A DNA stretch of 32,658 nucleotides, from positions 1 through 32,658 of the forward strand of contig CAYNHH010000004.1 in assembly GCA_964397085.1 (NCBI GenBank). The letters run 5' to 3'. The stretch is from CAILAD01 sp964397085. Lineage in GTDB: Bacteria; Patescibacteriota; Saccharimonadia; CAILAD01; BJGX01. This document shows, piece by piece, positions 1-7,836 of this stretch. Numbering within the stretch: position 1 is the first letter of the stretch; each line of letters starts with the position of its first letter. The notes beneath the pieces are model-generated. The model did no database searches, was not told the DNA's origin, and was given only the letters and a program-made list of their open reading frames with translations. The translations under genes and the position numbers were made by a program.

Positions 1-18
1 TTTTGTCGCGCCATAGCT

Positions 19-1026
19 TTAGCGATTAGATATCACCGAACGCATATAGTCATCGAGGTTTTCCAGTGCTATTCCAGTACCCTTTGCTACACACAACAAC
101 GGCTCCTCTGCAACATAGCTAGGCACTCCAGTAACTTTTGTCATGAGTTTATCGATATTTCTGAGCAAGCTCCCGCCACCGGTCATAATCATTCCTCTAT
201 CAATGATATCGCTAGAAAGTTCTGGGGGTGTTTGCTCAAGCACTGCCTTAACAGCAAGAATAATATCATCCAACCGCTCGCTGATAGCCTCTGTTATATC
301 AGTAGAATTCAGTTCAATAGTCTTAGGCAAACCAGCCACCACATCACGACCACGTATTTGCATTTTCATAGGCTTATCAAGGGGTAATGCAGAGCCTATT
401 TCTTTTTTGATATCCTCTGCGGTTTGAGATCCTATTACAAGACCATATTTTTTACGGATAAAATCAGAGATTGCAACGTCTATCTTGCCACCAGCTACAC
501 GCACACTATGTTGAGCTACAATTCCTCCAAGACTAATGATGGCCACTTCTGTAGTGCCCTCACCTATATCGACTATAAGATTGCCCGCTGGAGCAGCAAT
601 AGGAACATTCGCCCCAATAGCTGCTGCAACGGGCGCGCGAATAATAAACACTCTTTTTGCACCCGCACTCATTGCAGCATCAATTACTGCTCTTCTTTCT
701 GTAGAAGTAATTCCAGTGGGAACACTTATCATTAGCTCAGGTCTCCGCAAACGTATACGACCAGTTATATTATTGATTAGATACTTAAGTAGAGCCTGAG
801 TAATACGATAATCCGCAATAACTCCATCCTTATATGGGCGTGAAGCCATAATAATATCTGGAGTTCTTCCCAGCATTTCTTTTGCCTCACTACCAATAGC
901 AACTATCCTATTGTCATCTATACTCACGGCAACCACAGAGGGCTCATTTGCTACAATCCCTTTTTTGGGCATGTAGACTCTTGTGTTGGCAGTGCCTAAA
1001 TCAATAGCAATTCGTTTTGATAACAT
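19..1026 (-). CDS. mreB: Rod-shape determining actin homologue MreB
   Basis: This is MreB, the bacterial actin that forms membrane-associated filaments and positions cell-wall synthesis. The N-terminal phosphate-1 loop is visible (IDLGTANTRVY near residues 8-18), followed by NEPSVVA, the VDIGEGTTEVAIISLGG phosphate-2 region near residue 150, and the C-terminal adenosine-binding MTGGGSLLRNID. The length (335 aa) is normal for the family. The ATG at 1026 is supported by a -10 box only 6 nt upstream, which implies a leaderless mRNA; no Shine-Dalgarno sequence is present. It diverges from the PEGA-domain gene. No mreC or mreD is seen in the 18 bp downstream before the window ends. The family assignment is secure. 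Confidence 0.96.
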   Translation of the reverse strand: MLSKRIAIDLGTANTRVYMPKKGIVANEPSVVAVSIDDNRIVAIGSEAKEMLGRTPDIIMASRPYKDGVIADYRITQALLKYLINNITGRIRLRRPELMISVPTGITSTERRAVIDAAMSAGAKRVFIIRAPVAAAIGANVPIAAPAGNLIVDIGEGTTEVAIISLGGIVAQHSVRVAGGKIDVAISDFIRKKYGLVIGSQTAEDIKKEIGSALPLDKPMKMQIRGRDVVAGLPKTIELNSTDITEAISERLDDIILAVKAVLEQTPPELSSDIIDRGMIMTGGGSLLRNIDKLMTKVTGVPSYVAEEPLLCVAKGTGIALENLDDYMRSVISNR

Positions 1027-1032
1027 ATAGCT

Positions 1033-1062
1033 ATTTTAACAAATCTTTTGCCTGTGCGCCAA
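1033..1062 (-). promoter_or_regulatory. mreB promoter, leaderless
   Basis: On the minus strand TTGGCG (1062-1057) and TAAAAT (1038-1033) are 18 bp apart. Only six bases (AGCTAT) separate the -10 box from the mreB ATG, so transcription should begin at or next to the A of the start codon. Confidence 0.7.
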
Positions 1063-1070
1063 AGCTAGGC

Positions 1071-1099
1071 TTAACAAATCAAGTAAAGAGCCGTATAAT
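1071..1099 (+). promoter_or_regulatory. Promoter of the PEGA-domain gene
   Basis: TTAACA (1071-1076) and a perfect TATAAT (1094-1099) are 17 bp apart on the plus strand. The expected transcript starts near 1106, leaving a 7-nt leader to the ATG at 1113 or 16 nt to the ATG at 1122, with no Shine-Dalgarno sequence. The -35 box lies 8 bp from the divergent mreB -35 box. Confidence 0.75.
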
Positions 1100-1112
1100 A
1101 CATATACAAAAT

Positions 1113-2516
1113 ATGGTAAAAATGTCTCAAAAAACCAAGCTTTGGCTCATGCCGGTCGTCGCCATCACATTTGTTGTAGTTGGTACCATTATACTTGTGG
1201 CATTCGCCCAGGGTTACACATACGACTCATCAAGTGGTCATATCACTACATCAGGACTAGTCTTGATTGATTCTAATCCGAATAATGCAATGGTATATGT
1301 GAATGGTAAAGATACGCATAAAAAAACCCCATATCGATACGCCAATGCAAAAGCCGGTGATATTAATGTTCAAATCAAAAAAGATCAATATCGTCTGTGG
1401 AGCTCTGAGCTAAAAGTCGTCGCAGGAGAAGTAACATTTGCTGATTACTCGATATTACTGCCAGATACACTCTCGCAAGATAAAATAAATCAGCCAAAAC
1501 AGTATGCTACAGTAGTACAATCAACCGATCTACACAAAACTGTTGCGCAAGACATCAGCTCCCCCACTCTTTACACACTTTCAAATGATGGAGAGTCAAA
1601 ACTCCTGTATCAGCCTGTAAGTGTAGCTGACCCGCAAAAACAAGTTACAGGCATTGAAAGATTACAAATTTCTGCAAATGGAGATCGCTTGCTATTTGAT
1701 CAGAAACTTGCCAACAATGAGCGTCAAAGCCTCACTATTCAATTGAGCGATGCAAAAATAGACAACCTTACTACAGAATATGGATTTGTGTTTACAGATC
1801 TTAGGTTTAATCCAGTAAATTCTAATGAGTTATTCTGGCTTGAGGCTGGAGAGGTTAAAAAGATAAGAGTTGCCGAGCGAAGCATCTCAGCAAATCTTGT
1901 TGGCGGAGTTGCAAATCTAAATGTATCTGGCGACAGACTACTAGTAGTTAAATCGCCACTGGCAGGATCTCCAGCTACATCTCAGCAACTTTCTAGCTAT
2001 GACCAGAATGGTGGAGACAAAAAAGATATAGTAATGCTTCCGCCAGACCCAAAAGGCTATCAAGTAAGCTTAGTGAGGTCTCGGTATAACGACTATGCAA
2101 CAATTATTCACAATACCACAGGTTTGTTTGAACTCATTAAAGATCCTTATTCAAGTCAGCACCAGACTATTCTCAGACAGGGACAGGATACGACTTCAGT
2201 CACAGCTAGTCCCAACTCAAGATTTCTTGTGATCAATCAATCAAAAACAATGCGAACAATCGATCTTGAATTTGATCAACAATATGAATCAAAAACAAGC
2301 CTAGATGGGCTACAAAACTGGGTCTGGTATGATAATTATCACTTAGTACTGTTGCAGGGTAAGCAGATACGAATGGTGGATTTTGATGGGCAGAATAATC
2401 AATTGCTGACACCTATTGCTGACGTAAGCGCTATGAGTATACAGCCCGGTAATAAAAACATTCTACCACTCAATGATCAGGGTAGTTTGTATAAATTGTG
2501 GTTGATCAAAAAGTAG
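1113..2516 (+). CDS. Membrane-anchored PEGA-domain protein
   Basis: A 467-aa protein with a short cytoplasmic N-terminus, one membrane helix (about residues 11-32, ending VAFAQGYTYD) and an external remainder. Residues of about 50-110 form a PEGA domain: 'LVLIDSNPNNAMVYVNGKD' followed by 'KKTPYRYANAKAGDINVQIKK'. PEGA domains are small beta modules of surface proteins. The remaining ~350 residues have repeated short beta blocks (for example RLLFDQKL, LRFNPVNSNELFWLE, VWYDNYHLVLLQGKQIRMVDFDG) suggesting a beta-propeller-like fold; that is inference. The ATG at 1113 was chosen because the promoter excludes the upstream in-frame start; 1122 is equally possible. Its last 11 bp overlap the convergent sortase gene. 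The substrate or partner is unknown. Confidence 0.85.
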   Translation: MVKMSQKTKLWLMPVVAITFVVVGTIILVAFAQGYTYDSSSGHITTSGLVLIDSNPNNAMVYVNGKDTHKKTPYRYANAKAGDINVQIKKDQYRLWSSELKVVAGEVTFADYSILLPDTLSQDKINQPKQYATVVQSTDLHKTVAQDISSPTLYTLSNDGESKLLYQPVSVADPQKQVTGIERLQISANGDRLLFDQKLANNERQSLTIQLSDAKIDNLTTEYGFVFTDLRFNPVNSNELFWLEAGEVKKIRVAERSISANLVGGVANLNVSGDRLLVVKSPLAGSPATSQQLSSYDQNGGDKKDIVMLPPDPKGYQVSLVRSRYNDYATIIHNTTGLFELIKDPYSSQHQTILRQGQDTTSVTASPNSRFLVINQSKTMRTIDLEFDQQYESKTSLDGLQNWVWYDNYHLVLLQGKQIRMVDFDGQNNQLLTPIADVSAMSIQPGNKNILPLNDQGSLYKLWLIKK

Positions 2517-3848
2517 TTGGCATTTTAGTGCTAGTCGTAACCTCTGGCAAATGATTACTAGGTTGACTCTGCGGAGTGGTGGGTGCTGATTGTTCTGTTT
2601 TTGCACGACCGAATAGACTATTGAAGAAATTCAATATGTTTATCTGTATCTGACTAAAGATTGTTGGTGGTGCACTAGGCAGAACTGTAGGTTGACTCGA
2701 AGTGCTCGTTGTAGAAGACGCGGTTTGTACTGGTTGCGCTTGTGGAACCGGAGCAATCTGTTTAGCTTTAACGATAAATCTTTTCCAGCTTGTACCGGGA
2801 GGCGTACAAGTAATAAGCGTTGAATAGGGGGTTGTTGTTTGATCTAGTACGCTCAAATCCGTAGGGAGCACAACCTTTGTAGACTCTACTTGATACACAT
2901 ATTTTCGAGATTGATAATGAATTTCATAAAGATCACCGGGTACGAGTTTTTCAAGCAATACAAAGACAAACTTGTAGTTGCCCTTCTCCCACCAATCATT
3001 GCTAGAATGACCAAAGAACACAGAATTGCCATTTTCTCCCGGGTTGGCCGTACCCGCATAGTGCACCACGCCACCTTGTAACGCTTGTAACACTTCTTTT
3101 TCAGCGAGTGTATCAATAAAAATTAACGGTGCATTAACACTTATTTTAGGAATAATGATGACGTTTTCTGGCCCTACCACTTCAGCTTGTTGTTGGGCTG
3201 TAGGAGTAGTTGTTGGGGTTATTGGTGTCGTAGGAATTGGTGTAACTGGAGTTTGACTTGTAGACTTAGGCGTAAGATTGTAGACTACCTGACTATAAAT
3301 AAGTTGAAAATTAAATATCAACAAGAAAACAGCAAANNNNNNNNNNNNNNNNNNNNNNNNNNNNNNNNNNNNNNNNNNNNNNNNNNNNNNNNNNNNNNNN
3401 NNNNNNNNNNNNNNNNNNNNNNNNNNNNNNNNNNNNAGACTACCTGACTATAAATAAGTTGAAAATTAAATATCAACAAGAAAACAGCAAAGCTAATTAA
3501 GGTAAATCGAATAGTTTTCCAATGACTGTGCTTACGTAGCTTATCAAGCTTTTTCTTGGCTTCAGCTTTCTTGCTATCTTTATCTATAGGTGAGGTCTGA
3601 GTGTGGGGACTGTTTGGCGATAAGTTGACCTTAGCATGAGCAATGGTCTGTGGTCTAGATGGCTGTAGAGGAGTTGAGTGCGTTGGATGTGGCAAATTAA
3701 CAGCTTCAGCTTGATGAGAAGGTGCTTGACTGTTGGGGTTATGGAAGCGAGGGATGGTATTTGGATCAAGATTTTGCGTAGGCTGAGCCGTATGACCGGT
3801 GTCACTCTCAGGGATATCAAATGTTGGCTCTACTTTTTTGGGGGGCAT
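2506..3848 (-). CDS. Sortase (class D/E-like), interrupted by an assembly gap
   Basis: A sortase cleaves LPXTG-type signals and transfers surface proteins to an acceptor on the cell wall. The open reading frame is broken by 100 Ns, but removing positions 3282-3436 (one repeat copy plus the Ns) rejoins it in frame as a 395-aa protein. In the rejoined protein residues 1-110 are a Pro/Gln-rich, then basic, cytoplasmic segment. Residues 112-136 form a membrane helix and residues 137-170 a Thr/Pro linker. The sortase domain spans about 171-312 with catalytic His229 (FFGHSS), Cys296 (TLITCTPPG) and Arg305 (KRFIVKAK). A low-complexity tail of about 80 residues contains an amphipathic helix (FSQIQINILNFFNSLFG). 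The start at 3848 (MPPKK) is preferred over an upstream ATG because the TATAAT at 3878-3873 lies between them. The LPETG protein encoded at 18212-19522 is a likely substrate. Confidence 0.9.
3282..3336. repeat. Left copy of 55-bp direct repeat flanking the gap
   Basis: These 55 bases are identical to 3437-3491 and abut the run of Ns. The repeat encodes the end of the sortase membrane helix. Exact identity and the position at both gap edges point to overlapping contig ends and not to a biological repeat. Confidence 0.95.
3337..3436. other. Assembly gap of exactly 100 N
   Basis: The run is 100 Ns, a conventional placeholder for unknown distance. It sits between two copies of one 55-bp sequence, so the true distance is probably negative and no sequence is missing. 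Confidence 0.95.
3437..3491. repeat. Right copy of 55-bp direct repeat flanking the gap
   Basis: Identical base for base to 3282-3336. A length of 55 would fit a k-mer overlap left by a de Bruijn assembler. Confidence 0.95.
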
Positions 3849-3872
3849 AATTGGTTTTTTACACGTATCTTT

Positions 3873-3878
3873 ATTATA
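3873..3878 (-). promoter_or_regulatory. -10 box for the sortase gene
   Basis: A perfect TATAAT on the minus strand 24 bp upstream of the chosen ATG. The -35 region is poor (AACAAT at 17 bp), so strength is uncertain. Confidence 0.5.
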
Positions 3879-3925
3879 ATACAGTAACAGCAAATATTGT
3901 TATATTAGCTTAACTGTTATTTTTT

Positions 3926-4010
3926 GCCGCTGTGGTGGAATTGGTAGACACGCACGACTCAAAATCGTGTGCCTTACAGCATGTCGGTTCGATTCCGACC
4001 AGCGGCACCA
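3926..4010 (+). tRNA. tRNA-Leu (anticodon CAA)
   Basis: A complete class II tRNA. The acceptor stem pairs GCCGCTG (3926-3932) with CAGCGGC (4000-4006), followed by discriminator A and an encoded CCA (4008-4010). The anticodon arm is CACGA-CTCAAAA-TCGTG, giving anticodon CAA, which reads the Leu codon UUG. A long variable arm follows and the T-arm has the GGTTCGATTCC loop signature. The D-arm carries TGGTAGA. It is transcribed away from the sortase gene and converges on the gene ending at 4019. Confidence 0.97.
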
Positions 4011-4018
4011 GATATTAT

Positions 4019-4879
4019 CTAAACTTCCATTGCTCTCTTGAGAGACTGTGGAAGTTTTAAATTAGAACTAAGAATAGATCTGAGCAAATAGCTTGCAGTG
4101 ACGACTCTGTCTAAAATATCATTCTTGGGGCCGTGCGTGTCGCTGAGCAGACTTGTTAATATAGCAGTAAAAAGCAAGTCTATTCTTAAATGCCCAGTAT
4201 TTTGTAGATTCGAAACAACTGCTTTCTGAGGAGAGGTATAAGTAGTGGCAAGTATTTGATAATCTTCAATACAAACTACCGTTGCATGCAAGTGCTGTGA
4301 GATCTTTTCTAGTAAATTGAGCTTGTTGAGCACTCCTGCATTTGGCTCAAGTACAAATGGCAGTTTAATATAACGTGCGAGAGCTAAAAGATGTTGCGTA
4401 TTGCAAATGTACACATCCTCAAACCGATCCGTAAACAATTCTGGTGTAGTTTTACCTATATCGATGGACTCGTTCGTAAATACAATAGGAGCAGATCGAT
4501 AAGCAATGAGTTTTTCTAAAAATAGTTGGAATTGCGCACCAATCTCAAGATCCATACCAACTACTATATACTCACACTCACTGAGTAGCTCAAATGCCTC
4601 ATCAGTATTTGCAAACCCATCACTAATATTTTTGTTTGTCTGCAAAAAAATATCAGCGGGCAAGGTATGCTCTTTGAGGGCCTCTTCAGCCACCAGAACA
4701 GTGTCATGATTGAGGGCGGTGATAGCTTGATACACATCACTTACTACTTTCAATCGAGCATGACGACCAGCCAGCAAGCCAATTTTTCTCGCGTGCAGAC
4801 GGCTTATTGGACGCTCAAATATCACTCTATTGATAGTAGCTTGTTGCGTATCATCTCTAATAATGTTGAGATCTTTCAT
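4019..4879 (-). CDS. Ribokinase-fold protein, degenerate NAD(P)HX dehydratase-like
   Basis: A 286-aa protein whose C-terminal two-thirds follow the order of motifs of the ADP/ATP-dependent NAD(P)H-hydrate dehydratase (NnrD/YjeF C-terminal) family. 'EYIVVGMDLEIG' (104-114) sits where the family has a VIGPGLG loop, and 'TGHLRIDLLFTAILTSLL' (228-245) where it has SGGMGDVLSGIIGALL. The catalytic GxGD is therefore replaced by HLRID, keeping only the Asp, and the PGLG loop is altered. I infer a relative that has lost or changed catalysis. No nicotinamide-repair epimerase is nearby. It lies 20 bp after the 126-aa gene and is probably cotranscribed with it. The family match is by eye only. Confidence 0.5.
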   Translation of the reverse strand: MKDLNIIRDDTQQATINRVIFERPISRLHARKIGLLAGRHARLKVVSDVYQAITALNHDTVLVAEEALKEHTLPADIFLQTNKNISDGFANTDEAFELLSECEYIVVGMDLEIGAQFQLFLEKLIAYRSAPIVFTNESIDIGKTTPELFTDRFEDVYICNTQHLLALARYIKLPFVLEPNAGVLNKLNLLEKISQHLHATVVCIEDYQILATTYTSPQKAVVSNLQNTGHLRIDLLFTAILTSLLSDTHGPKNDILDRVVTASYLLRSILSSNLKLPQSLKRAMEV

Positions 4880-4899
4880 AGTCTTAGTATAGGCTATTT

Positions 4900-5280
4900 C
4901 TAAAGCATGGGTTGAAGTTGGGTAGGGAGAATCTTACAGATGTTATGATAACTTGTCTCGCTAGAGACTATTTTGACCGCCAAAAAGTAGGATCGTAGTC
5001 GGGTCTCTGCCTCTTTTTCATCTGTCAGATTTTGTAATACTTGAATTCGTTCTAGTAAAGCCATGTGTTGATAGGCTTTGTTCCAATCAAACATTCGAGA
5101 ATAGAAGTTTACCTTTTTGGGCAATAGATAACTTGGTGCATAGGCAAAGAATAGCTTACTTTCATCTGTGCTGAGTGTCAGCTGTAAACCTTCACTAATC
5201 TCTTGCGCTACTCTGATAGCCTGCTCATTGTTATTTAGATTTGCATATTGCTTGATAAGCGCAACAAAATGTTCTGGCAC
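4900..5280 (-). CDS. Hypothetical 126-aa helical protein
   Basis: I do not recognise this family. The protein has no signal peptide or membrane helix and appears mainly helical and soluble (for example AYQHMALLERIQVLQNLTDEKEAE). It begins with GTG at 5280, supported by a GGGAGG Shine-Dalgarno sequence about 8 nt upstream and a good promoter immediately behind it. It is first in a likely two-gene unit with the degenerate ribokinase-fold gene 20 bp downstream, which suggests a shared role that the sequence does not reveal. Confidence 0.7.
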   Translation of the reverse strand: MPEHFVALIKQYANLNNNEQAIRVAQEISEGLQLTLSTDESKLFFAYAPSYLLPKKVNFYSRMFDWNKAYQHMALLERIQVLQNLTDEKEAETRLRSYFLAVKIVSSETSYHNICKILPTQLQPML

Positions 5281-5309
5281 TATTTGGCCTCCCTAGTAAA
5301 ATATACCGT

Positions 5310-5338
5310 ATTCTACCATATAAATGGTATATTGTCTA
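5310..5338 (-). promoter_or_regulatory. Promoter with internal palindrome upstream of the 126-aa gene
   Basis: On the minus strand TAGACA (5338-5333) and TAGAAT (5315-5310) are 17 bp apart. A perfect inverted repeat TACCAT-ATAA-ATGGTA (5314-5329) lies between the boxes and touches the -10 box, so it could be an operator. The predicted start is about 22 nt before the GTG. Confidence 0.65.
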
Positions 5339-5356
5339 CATAAGGAACTCTCTTTT

Positions 5357-5566
5357 CTAAGTTAGAGAAGATTTGATAGTTGTAACAGTGTTTTCTGCGT
5401 CTTGTAAGTAGGATTTAATTTGTTTGGCTAGCTCACTACCGCGCTCGAATTTCTGCATTGCTTTTTCTATCTCTACATCATCGCTCTCAAGATAGGTAGT
5501 AATCTCTTCAAGCTCTTGCATTGCTGTAGAAAAATCAAAATCTTTCATGTTATTCGAATTTGTCAT
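5357..5566 (-). CDS. xseB: Exodeoxyribonuclease VII small subunit
   Basis: A 69-aa XseB. With XseA it forms exonuclease VII, which degrades single-stranded DNA in both directions in the cytoplasm. The family pattern is visible: FSTAMQELEEITTYLESDDVEIEKAMQKFERG and then a second helix (ELAKQIKSYLQDAENTV). It starts 18 bp after the xseA stop, with an AAGGTG ribosome binding site about 9 nt before ATG. The size is typical. Together with xseA it is a standard pair. Confidence 0.93.
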   Translation of the reverse strand: MTNSNNMKDFDFSTAMQELEEITTYLESDDVEIEKAMQKFERGSELAKQIKSYLQDAENTVTTIKSSLT

Positions 5567-5584
5567 AAATATTTACACCTTATA

Positions 5585-6751
5585 TTATTCAATATTAATA
5601 ACTTTTGCAGTCAATTTACCTTTGGCCAATTGTACCATAATTTCACTATCAATCTTGACCGTTTCAGTCGAACGTAAAACTATATCTTTATTTGTTACTA
5701 CTGCATATCCCCTTTGCAGAACTGCTTGAGGATTGAGTACCTGTAGTGACAACTCAAGCTTTTGGAAGTTACTTTGTGACCGATGAAGGATATCAGAAAT
5801 ACTACTAAAAAGCGAGGTCTCTTGACTTGCAAGCTTAGCATCTGCAGATCTAAGCAACACACCCAGTGAGTGTTCAAAATATACAAGCTTTTCATATTGA
5901 GCTTGAATGAGGGTCTGTATGTATTCGCTCAACAGATTTTGCTTGTTAGATACAGTGTCTCTCACTGCCCTCTTATCTGGCACCACCAACCTTGCGGCGT
6001 CAGTTGGTGTGGCTGCACGCACATCGGCTGCTAGCTCTGATAAACTCGTATCGTCTTCATGACCAATCGCTACAATTGTTGGAATTTTAGCAGCAAAAAC
6101 AGCACGTACTACTGGCTCTGTTTGAAACGCTTGTAGATCTTCTACACTACCGCCACCACGGATCATTACCAATACATCATAGTCTTTTGCATGTGCATTA
6201 AAATATTCAATAGCCTCAACTATTTGACCCGCTGCCGCCTCACCTTGAACCTGAACTTGCAAATGATCAATATGAACTCCACCCCATCTATCATCAAGAA
6301 TAGTTACAAAATCATTATACGCAGCAGCTTGCTTGGAGGTGATAAGACCAATGTGTTTTGGAAACTCCGGCAAAGCCCTTTTACGTTCTGGTGCAAAAAC
6401 TCCTTCTTTATCTAGCTGCAAGCGAAGTAGTTCAAAAGCTTTCTTCACACTCCCCTCACCAGCTAATTCAACAGACCTCACTGTTAGTGAGAACTTACCC
6501 CAGGCAGTGATCTTTGGTTGAGCACGCACGCGTACCAACATCCCGTCTTCAAGAGGCGTATTGAGTTGATATACAGACATAAAACAACCAACTGTACTAC
6601 TAGAATCCTTCAAATCAAAAAATACCCACTTGTTTTGATTGACCTTAAAGCTCGATACTTCCCCTTCAATAATTACTTCTGGATAAGCGAATTCAAGTGT
6701 TTGATTAACAAAAGCATTAAATTCGCTTACGGTGAGTATTTGATCATTCAT
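5585..6751 (-). CDS. xseA: Exodeoxyribonuclease VII large subunit
   Basis: XseA, the catalytic subunit of exonuclease VII. The N-terminal OB-fold (residues 1-95) carries ILTVSEFNAFVNQTLEFAYPE and GEVSSFKVNQNKWVFFDLKD. The catalytic domain follows with FPKHIGLITSKQAAAYNDF, VMIRGGGSVEDLQAF, and the VAIGHEDDTSLSELAADVRAATPTDAA block. At 388 aa it is shorter than the E. coli protein (456 aa), mainly in the coiled-coil C-terminal part. The start at 6751 is chosen because it begins the conserved OB-fold and overlaps the flippase stop by 8 bp (ATGAATGA context), which suggests translational coupling. Confidence 0.95.
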   Translation of the reverse strand: MNDQILTVSEFNAFVNQTLEFAYPEVIIEGEVSSFKVNQNKWVFFDLKDSSSTVGCFMSVYQLNTPLEDGMLVRVRAQPKITAWGKFSLTVRSVELAGEGSVKKAFELLRLQLDKEGVFAPERKRALPEFPKHIGLITSKQAAAYNDFVTILDDRWGGVHIDHLQVQVQGEAAAGQIVEAIEYFNAHAKDYDVLVMIRGGGSVEDLQAFQTEPVVRAVFAAKIPTIVAIGHEDDTSLSELAADVRAATPTDAARLVVPDKRAVRDTVSNKQNLLSEYIQTLIQAQYEKLVYFEHSLGVLLRSADAKLASQETSLFSSISDILHRSQSNFQKLELSLQVLNPQAVLQRGYAVVTNKDIVLRSTETVKIDSEIMVQLAKGKLTAKVINIE

Positions 6752-7760
6752 GTTTCTTACTCGCTTTCTCATCAAGCAAGGTACGTTTATAGAAGAATAG
6801 CCCAATAGGCATAAATAGCCAAAGAGCAATTACTCTATATACAATAGTGACAGCAAAAGCTATATCAAAAGGAATATTGAGGCCCACAAAAGTTGCGACC
6901 ATACCAGCCTCATACACACCAATTCCAGCGGTTATCACAGATGCCAACGAGCTGATAAGCGCAATTACGTAGGCTGCAATCACAATACCCGGGTTGATGA
7001 CCCTACCAAATGCGAGAAATACTAGATAAATAGTTGCGATATCCCAGACTATCATCATACAGGTATAGAAAAACGGTTTGCCGAGTTGTTTGTAGTTATG
7101 ACGTAAGAATACGATTGAGCTGTGCATTTGCTCAATAAATCGACGGATTCTTTCACGACCAAAAATTCTCTTTCGAATCAACTTCATAAATCTATTGACT
7201 GGTTTGGCAGCGAAGAATGCTGCATTTTCAACGGTATCTGGACTAAAGATAAATATTAAAAATGAAACACTCACGGTAATAATAACAAATAATACCAAGA
7301 TAATTACCCGTGAGCTTACACGAATAACTTGATTAGAGAGTAACAACATACCTACGCCAATGAGTAAAAACAAAAGGTATGCAACAAAGCTCAGCAAATA
7401 CCAACTAAGCTGTGCTAGAGTCACATTAGCTGAGTCCACTTCACCATCAAGTGACTTTCGTATGTACGACAGGCCCGAAAGTCCACCAGATGGAAATACA
7501 ATATTTACAAAGTTCATAGTAATTGTTGATTCAGTTAGGTGGCCAAATTTAGCCTTTTGCTTAAAGATTGCAAAGAACTTCTCGAAGTACTTTGCATTTG
7601 CACGATAGTACAGATAACGCAAAGGGAAAGCTAATAGTAACAGCCACCAGTTGACCTGAGAAAATAAGTGTCTAAATGACTGCACCTGATGAAACTGATT
7701 ATAGGCCAGTACCACAATCACAATCAGGGCGATAAAGAACAAAAAATGACGTAGTTTCAT
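6744..7760 (-). CDS. Lysylphosphatidylglycerol synthase TM-region / UPF0104-type membrane protein
   Basis: A 338-aa polytopic membrane protein with about seven or eight hydrophobic helices. It matches the pattern of the LPG_synthase_TM (flippase-like) family: WWLLLLAFPLRYLYYRANAKYF near residue 38, then FVNIVFPSGGLSGLSYI near 83-99, and the helix pair ending VITAGIGVYEAGMVATFVGLNIP near 288-305. The aminoacyl-transferase domain of MprF is absent, so a lipid or isoprenoid flippase or transporter role is likelier than lipid lysylation. It heads a likely operon with xseA and xseB. Two -10-like boxes (TACAAT and TAGAAT) lie 18-33 bp upstream of ATG, with no clear Shine-Dalgarno sequence. Confidence 0.8.
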   Translation of the reverse strand: MKLRHFLFFIALIVIVVLAYNQFHQVQSFRHLFSQVNWWLLLLAFPLRYLYYRANAKYFEKFFAIFKQKAKFGHLTESTITMNFVNIVFPSGGLSGLSYIRKSLDGEVDSANVTLAQLSWYLLSFVAYLLFLLIGVGMLLLSNQVIRVSSRVIILVLFVIITVSVSFLIFIFSPDTVENAAFFAAKPVNRFMKLIRKRIFGRERIRRFIEQMHSSIVFLRHNYKQLGKPFFYTCMMIVWDIATIYLVFLAFGRVINPGIVIAAYVIALISSLASVITAGIGVYEAGMVATFVGLNIPFDIAFAVTIVYRVIALWLFMPIGLFFYKRTLLDEKASKKHE

Positions 7761-7824
7761 TGTTGGTACTCTGTTTGCATTCTACTATTGTACCGTATTT
7801 GGTTAGATTTGGCTGGTTTTCAGG

Positions 7825-7830
7825 TATAAT
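7825..7830 (+). promoter_or_regulatory. -10 box of the TRM11-like gene, leaderless
   Basis: A perfect TATAAT is separated from the ATG at 7837 by six bases (AAGGCT), the same geometry as mreB. The -35 region is weak. The transcript would start at or within a base or two of the ATG. Confidence 0.65.
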
Positions 7831-7836
7831 AAGGCT

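Noticed and set aside
3282..3491. 55-bp direct repeat as a mobile-element target duplication or recombination site
   Set aside because: The copies abut a 100-N placeholder and their collapse restores a full gene in frame, so an assembly overlap explains them better.
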